The notes beneath the pieces are model-generated. The model did not search any database. It worked only from the letters and a program-made list of their open reading frames with translations, and was not told where the DNA came from. Positions 42,152 to 46,612 of a stretch of DNA of 46,612 nt are shown here, piece after piece. The position numbers and the translations under genes are program-made. The stretch's first letter is position 1; the number at the start of each line of letters is the position of its first letter. The stretch lies in NCBI GenBank assembly GCA_944322285.1, contig CALUOR010000026.1:1-46612 (forward strand). Reading direction: 5' to 3'. This DNA is from an uncultured Bacteroides sp. Lineage in GTDB: Bacteria > Bacteroidota > Bacteroidia > Bacteroidales > Bacteroidaceae.

Positions 42152-45100
42152 ATCTTTCTTACTTTACTTCGGTTGGTCGATATATAACTGTAGATGGCGG
42201 GCACGATGTACATGGTGAGCAGTGTGGACACAATCATGCCGCCCACCACCGCCGTACCCATGGCGATGCGCTGGTTGGCTCCCTCACCGCTGGCAAACGC
42301 CAACGGGATAAGGCCGAGGACGGTGGCCGCACTGGTCATGAGGATGGGGCGCAGACGTTGCAGGGCCGCGTCCTGGATGGCCTGCATCTTGTCCTCGCCG
42401 TGCTCCTGCTTCAGGTTGGCGAACTCCACGATGAGAATGCCGTTCTTCGCCACCAGGCCGATGAGCATGATGATGCCAATCTGGCTGAAGATGTTCATGG
42501 TGATGTCCCCGAAGTACATGAACACCAACGCTCCCGCAATGGCCAGCGGCACGGTGAACATGATGACCAGCGGGTCCTTGAAGCTCTCGAACTGCGCCGC
42601 CAATATCAGGTAAATCAGGAAGATGGCTAAGATGAAGGCGAACATCAGGCTGGACGCGCTCTCGCTATAATCCTTGGAGTCGCCGGAAAGGGCGGTGCGG
42701 AACGTGTCGTCCAACACCTCGTCGGCTATCTTGTCCATCTCTTCCAAGCCCTGTCCGATGGTCTTTCCTTCGGCCAGACCGGTGGAAACCGTGGCGGAGA
42801 CAAAGCGGTTGTATCGGTAGAGTTTGGGCGGAGCCGTGCCGTAGATGATTTCCACCAAGTTGTCCAATTGCACCATGTCGCCGTTATCGCTACGGATATA
42901 GAGACCCACCAAGTCGGAAGGCTTGTTGCGCTGCTGCCGGTTGATCTCGCCCAATATCTCGTATTGCTTGCCGTTCATGTAGAAATAGCCCATGCGCTGG
43001 CCGCTCAATCCGTATTGCAAGGTCTGGGCGATGTTGCGGGTGCTGATGCCCATGGTGCCCGCCTTGTCGCGGTTTATCTGGATGCGTGCCTCCGGGTCGC
43101 TGAACTTCAGGTCTACGTCCGCCATTTGGAACGTGGGATTTTCGTACACCCGCTCCATGAACTTAGGCAACACTTCCTGCAACTTCTCAATGTTGGTAGC
43201 CTGCAACACATATTGCACGGGCATGCTGCTGCGCCGTCCGCCGAAAGAGGATTGCTGCTGCACGAACGCACGCGCCTTCGTCTCCTTCTGCACGGCACGC
43301 GACAACTGCTCGGCCACATCCATCTGCGTATAGTCACGGTCTTTGATGTCCTTCAGCGTGATGCGGATGTTTCCGCTACCGCTGGACACACGTGCCGTAA
43401 CGGCCTGCGCGTCGGGGATGATGGAGTCAACCACATCATTAATGCGTTCCGTATAGTCGCGGATGTATTCGTAGCTGACACCCTCGGCGCCGCTGGTATT
43501 GATGGTTATCTGCGAACGGTCTTCCAGCGGAGCCATCTCGGCGGGGATGTGATTCCATAAGAAGACGATGAGCACGAACATCAGCCCTGAAAAGACCAAC
43601 GCTATCCAACGCTTGCGCAAGAAAGCGGCCAACGAACGGCTGTACAAGCGGTTCATCCCCTCGAAGAAAGGTTCCGTCTTGCGGTAGAACCAATTCTTTT
43701 TCTCCTGATGCTTCAGCAATTTGGTGGCCAACATCGGGGTGAAGGTCAGGGCGGCAAAGGCGGAAATCAGAATAGAGCCGGAGATGACGAAACTGAACTC
43801 GCGGAACAGGCGTCCCGTGGTGCCTTCCATGAAGACAATGGGGAAGAACACCGCCACCAGCGTAATCGTGGTAGAGATAACGGCAAAGAAGATTTCCTTC
43901 GCCCCCTCGATGCCCGCCTGCAAAGGCTCCATGCCCTGCTCGATGCGCACATAGATGTTCTCCGTCATTACAATGGCATCGTCCACCACCAAGCCCACCG
44001 CCAGCACCACCGCCAGCATGGTGAGCACGTTGATGGAGAAGCCCGCCACGTACATCACGAAGAAAGCGCCGATGAGCGAGACGGGAATCACAATGCAGGG
44101 CACCAGCGTCACACGCCAGTCGCGCAAGAACAGGAAGATGATGATAATCACCAGCACAAACGCTTCGTACACCGTGTGCTCTACCTCGTTGATGGAGGCA
44201 CGGATGAAACGTGTGTTGTCGAATCCGTAGGTATAATCCACATCATCGGGCAGGTCCTTCTTCATGCGCTCCATACGTTCGTACACCGCGTCGGCAATCT
44301 CGATGTGGTTGGCGCCCGGTTGCGGAATAACCACAACGCCCACCATCGGCACGCCGTTCATCTTCATGTAACTCTTGATGTCGGCGGCTCCCAGTTCGGC
44401 ACGTCCGATGTCGCTGAAACGGATGATGCGGTTTCCGTCCTCGCGGATGATAAGGTTGTTGAACTCTTCTGGCGTGTGCATTAAGCCAAGGGTACGGATG
44501 GTAAGTTCCGTGGTGTTGCCCTCAATGCTTCCCGAAGGCAACTCAATGTTCTCGCGGTCGATGGCTTCCTTCACATCCACCGGCGTGATGCCGAAGCCCG
44601 ACATCTTGGTGGGATCCAGCCAAAGGCGCATGGAGTATTTCTTCTCACCCCAGATGCTGACGCTACTTACGTCGGAAATGGTCTGCAGTTGCTCCTTTAC
44701 GGTAAGGTCGGCAATCTCGCTCAGCTCCAGCAACGAACGTTTGTTGCTTTGCAAGGCCACCATCAGGATAGGCGTGGCGTCGGCATCGGCCTTCGACACG
44801 GTAGGCGGGTCGCAATCATCGGGCAGGTAACGCTGGGCACGCGACACCTTGTCACGCACGTCGTTGGCGGCGGTCTCCAAGTCTACGGAGAGTTCGAACT
44901 CCACCGTGATGCGGCTCTGTCCCTGCTGGCTCACACTGGTCAGCGAGCGGATGCCCGGTATACCGTTGATGTTCTGCTCCAATGGTTCGGTTATCTGGTT
45001 CTCTATGACGTCGGCGTTGGCACCCGTGTACGAGCATTGCACGGAGATGATAGGATTGTCCACCGACGGATATTCACGCACGCCCAAGTAGGTATAACCA

Positions 45101-45180
45101 ATCATTCCGAAAAGCAGGATGATGATGGTCAATACCGTAGAGAGTACGGGGCGGCGTATGCTTAGTTCGGAAATGTTCAT
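42148..45180 (-). CDS. RND-family efflux pump, inner-membrane transporter
   Basis: 1010 aa, 12 transmembrane helices with two large periplasmic loops. Starts MNISELSIRRPVLSTVLTIII, typical of multidrug HAE1-type RND pumps. TM4 carries the proton-relay acidic pair in VGLVVDDAIVMTENIY; also FPIVFMEGTTGRLFREF and IGLVAKNGILIVEFAN. Uses the proton gradient to export substrates from the periplasm. 4-bp overlaps with both neighbouring genes show a tightly coupled operon. Substrates unknown. Confidence 0.95.
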   Translation of the reverse strand: MNISELSIRRPVLSTVLTIIILLFGMIGYTYLGVREYPSVDNPIISVQCSYTGANADVIENQITEPLEQNINGIPGIRSLTSVSQQGQSRITVEFELSVDLETAANDVRDKVSRAQRYLPDDCDPPTVSKADADATPILMVALQSNKRSLLELSEIADLTVKEQLQTISDVSSVSIWGEKKYSMRLWLDPTKMSGFGITPVDVKEAIDRENIELPSGSIEGNTTELTIRTLGLMHTPEEFNNLIIREDGNRIIRFSDIGRAELGAADIKSYMKMNGVPMVGVVVIPQPGANHIEIADAVYERMERMKKDLPDDVDYTYGFDNTRFIRASINEVEHTVYEAFVLVIIIIFLFLRDWRVTLVPCIVIPVSLIGAFFVMYVAGFSINVLTMLAVVLAVGLVVDDAIVMTENIYVRIEQGMEPLQAGIEGAKEIFFAVISTTITLVAVFFPIVFMEGTTGRLFREFSFVISGSILISAFAALTFTPMLATKLLKHQEKKNWFYRKTEPFFEGMNRLYSRSLAAFLRKRWIALVFSGLMFVLIVFLWNHIPAEMAPLEDRSQITINTSGAEGVSYEYIRDYTERINDVVDSIIPDAQAVTARVSSGSGNIRITLKDIKDRDYTQMDVAEQLSRAVQKETKARAFVQQQSSFGGRRSSMPVQYVLQATNIEKLQEVLPKFMERVYENPTFQMADVDLKFSDPEARIQINRDKAGTMGISTRNIAQTLQYGLSGQRMGYFYMNGKQYEILGEINRQQRNKPSDLVGLYIRSDNGDMVQLDNLVEIIYGTAPPKLYRYNRFVSATVSTGLAEGKTIGQGLEEMDKIADEVLDDTFRTALSGDSKDYSESASSLMFAFILAIFLIYLILAAQFESFKDPLVIMFTVPLAIAGALVFMYFGDITMNIFSQIGIIMLIGLVAKNGILIVEFANLKQEHGEDKMQAIQDAALQRLRPILMTSAATVLGLIPLAFASGEGANQRIAMGTAVVGGMIVSTLLTMYIVPAIYSYISTNRSKVRKI

Positions 45181-46286
45181 TGGGCTGATTGGGTATTATC
45201 CATTGAAACAATATGGTCGATAGTCACGTCCATGCCTGTACGCAATTGCTGGGTACCGGACACGATAACGGTGTCGCCTGCGGACAAGCCTTGCTTCACC
45301 TGTACCAAGGCGTCGGTACGTATACCCGCGATAATTTCCACAGGTTCGGCCTTGCCTGAGCGATAGAGGTAGACTTTGTCCTTACCCATTTCGGGCACGA
45401 TGGCTTCCGAGGGGATGGCGAGGGCGTTCTCATACTCCTGCTTCTTCAGACTGATGGAGACGTAGCGGCCCGGCATGATGAAGCCCGATTCGTTGGGATA
45501 GAGGGCACGGATGGTCAGTGTATGCGTATTGGGGTCGATACTTGACTCGCGGGCATAGACCTGGGCATGATAGGTATTCAGAGAGCCTTCCAGGGTAAAA
45601 GTCAGGTTCGTACCTTTTTGTATCATGGAAGCGTAACGTTCGGATACGGAAAACTCCACTTTCAAGGGAGAGGTTTTGGTGAGTTTGGCCACTACGGTCG
45701 TGGGCGAGGCATAACTTCCCACGCTGACCTGGCGAAGTCCGATGATGCCATCGAAGGGCGCACGTAGCTCCGTTTGCTCTATCTGCGCCTCCACACTTTC
45801 TATATCCGCGTTCAAGGTGGCAAGGTCGGTCTTTACCTGTTCGTAGGCTTCCTGGCTGACGGCATCGCGCTTCAACAGGGCATCCTGGCGGAACACACGG
45901 TCTTCGGCCAACTTCAGTTGCGACACTAAGCGTTGCAGTTGGGCTTGGAGAGGCCGGTCGTTCACCTTGGCCAATAATTGTCCTTTCTGCACGACGGTGC
46001 CTTCCTGGAAGTTTATCTCGGTAATCTTGCCCGAAGTCTCGAAAGAAAGGTCCACCTCCTCATCGGGTATCAGACTACCGATGATGGGGATTTCATCGGT
46101 CAATGTTTGTGGTTTGACTATCACGGCGTTGATGTTCAAGACTCGTTTCACGCGACTTGTTCCGCTCATCACCTTGTCGGCTTCCGCCAATTCTTCATTG
46201 GGTTTGGGCATCTGCGTCCAAATGCCCCAGCCTATCAGTCCGGCACCTGCGATTGTGATGATGCTCCATTTTAATTTCTTATTCAT
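45177..46286 (-). CDS. RND pump periplasmic adaptor (membrane fusion protein)
   Basis: 369 aa. N-terminal membrane anchor (WSIITIAGAGLIGWGIW), biotinyl-lipoyl-like half-motifs (FETSGKITEINFQEGTVVQKGQLLAKVNDRPL and LRAPFDGIIGLRQVSVGSYAS), an alpha-hairpin between them and a beta barrel (KVEFSVSERYASMIQKG). Bridges the RND pump to the TolC-like protein. First gene of the operon; its stop overlaps the pump start by 4 bp. Confidence 0.93.
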   Translation of the reverse strand: MNKKLKWSIITIAGAGLIGWGIWTQMPKPNEELAEADKVMSGTSRVKRVLNINAVIVKPQTLTDEIPIIGSLIPDEEVDLSFETSGKITEINFQEGTVVQKGQLLAKVNDRPLQAQLQRLVSQLKLAEDRVFRQDALLKRDAVSQEAYEQVKTDLATLNADIESVEAQIEQTELRAPFDGIIGLRQVSVGSYASPTTVVAKLTKTSPLKVEFSVSERYASMIQKGTNLTFTLEGSLNTYHAQVYARESSIDPNTHTLTIRALYPNESGFIMPGRYVSISLKKQEYENALAIPSEAIVPEMGKDKVYLYRSGKAEPVEIIAGIRTDALVQVKQGLSAGDTVIVSGTQQLRTGMDVTIDHIVSMDNTQSAQ

Positions 46287-46396
46287 TGTTATTGTGGTAT
46301 TAGTTAGTAAAAGTAGCCATTGATTTGGATAAGGAGAACAATAAAGGTTTAAACAAGCCGCTTTAAATTACGGTTTCTTAACGAAAGAGTACGAAT

Positions 46397-46612
46397 TCAG
46401 TAGGCTTCCCGGTACTTGCCCTCCTCTTTGTCCTCCAGCATGCTGAGGTAGGAGGCGTAGCGAGACTGGCTGATGCGGTGCTCCTCCACGGCTTGGAGTA
46501 CGGCGCAGCCCGGTTCGTGCCGATGGGTGCAGTTACCATAGCGGCAATCGGCCGAGGCTTCGAATATCTCCGGGAAGTAGTGGCCGATTTCTTCCACATC
46601 CATGTCGAAGGT
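46397..46612 (-). CDS. rsgA: Ribosome small-subunit-dependent GTPase A, C-terminal part
   Basis: Partial: only the 3' end (about 72 codons) lies in the window, and the GTPase domain is past the right edge. The zinc-binding motif CX4CXHX5C is visible as [17 protein letters not shown], preceded by [17 protein letters not shown] and followed by the helical [15 protein letters not shown] tail. RsgA assists late 30S ribosome maturation. The frame is open to the edge. About 110 bp of non-coding DNA separates it from the efflux operon. Confidence 0.93.
   Translation of the reverse strand, partial: TFDMDVEEIGHYFPEIFEASADCRYGNCTHRHEPGCAVLQAVEEHRISQSRYASYLSMLEDKEEGKYREAY

Overview
The window looks like a chromosomal segment of a gut Bacteroidales bacterium, Bacteroides/Phocaeicola-like. 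The evidence is: several promoters of the Bacteroides type (TTTG, 19-20 bp, TAnnTTTG); two SusC/SusD pairs; an N-succinylornithine carbamoyltransferase of the Bacteroides fragilis type, with Pro90; single-chain glycyl-tRNA synthetase; and typical DUF4292, DUF4595 and DUF2582 proteins. Species cannot be fixed from the sequence alone.

Layout. 0-2.1 kb: the inward-reading end of an integrated element (tyrosine integrase cut by the left edge), abutting a truncated and frameshifted DUF4595 lipoprotein gene. That gene has a long leader full of inverted repeats, which can be drawn as a large H-type pseudoknot. 2.1-4.1 kb: a secreted protein, a WYL regulator and tandem DUF2582 winged-helix genes. 4.4-10.3 kb: core genes gyrB, rpsT, tRNA-Glu, recO, an FKBP lipoprotein and glyS. 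10.5-12.5 kb: an accessory insertion with a truncated HTH remnant, a Schlafen/AlbA_2-HATPase protein and a 7 x 20-bp tandem array. 12.8-16.2 kb: a sodium-pumping decarboxylase operon (gamma-alpha-beta), then yqeY. 17.5-18.2 kb: a HepT/MntA toxin-antitoxin pair. 18.5-29.3 kb: two divergent SusCD transport systems around a 1.3-kb non-coding region. The susC 5' ends are perfect inverted repeats for at least 131 bp and the 3' ends carry the same terminator element. 29.4-31.0 kb: a small two-gene unit and a glycerophosphodiester phosphodiesterase. 31.3-32.7 kb: dGTPase-like HD hydrolase. 32.97-37.1 kb: dut-TPR lipoprotein-DUF4292 lipoprotein-EnvC-like operon (envelope). 37.1-40.8 kb: argF', a small beta-barrel protein and an ABC-F ATPase. 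40.8-46.3 kb: a complete RND efflux operon (adaptor-pump-TolC). 46.4 kb to the end: the 3' end of rsgA.

The most unusual signals are non-coding. (1) The pseudoknot-like leader at 1.79-1.96 kb, with a 13-bp inverted repeat bracketing its promoter. (2) A roughly 50-bp 3'-UTR element found just after the stop codons of four unrelated transcription units (hepT, susD1, susD2, GDPD), always in sense orientation. (3) The tandem array behind the AlbA_2 gene. (4) The inverted susC 5' ends, which could let the shared intergenic control region flip. (5) A self-complementary 100-bp double palindrome near 17.2 kb. All functions for these are inference; only the sequence relationships are seen directly.
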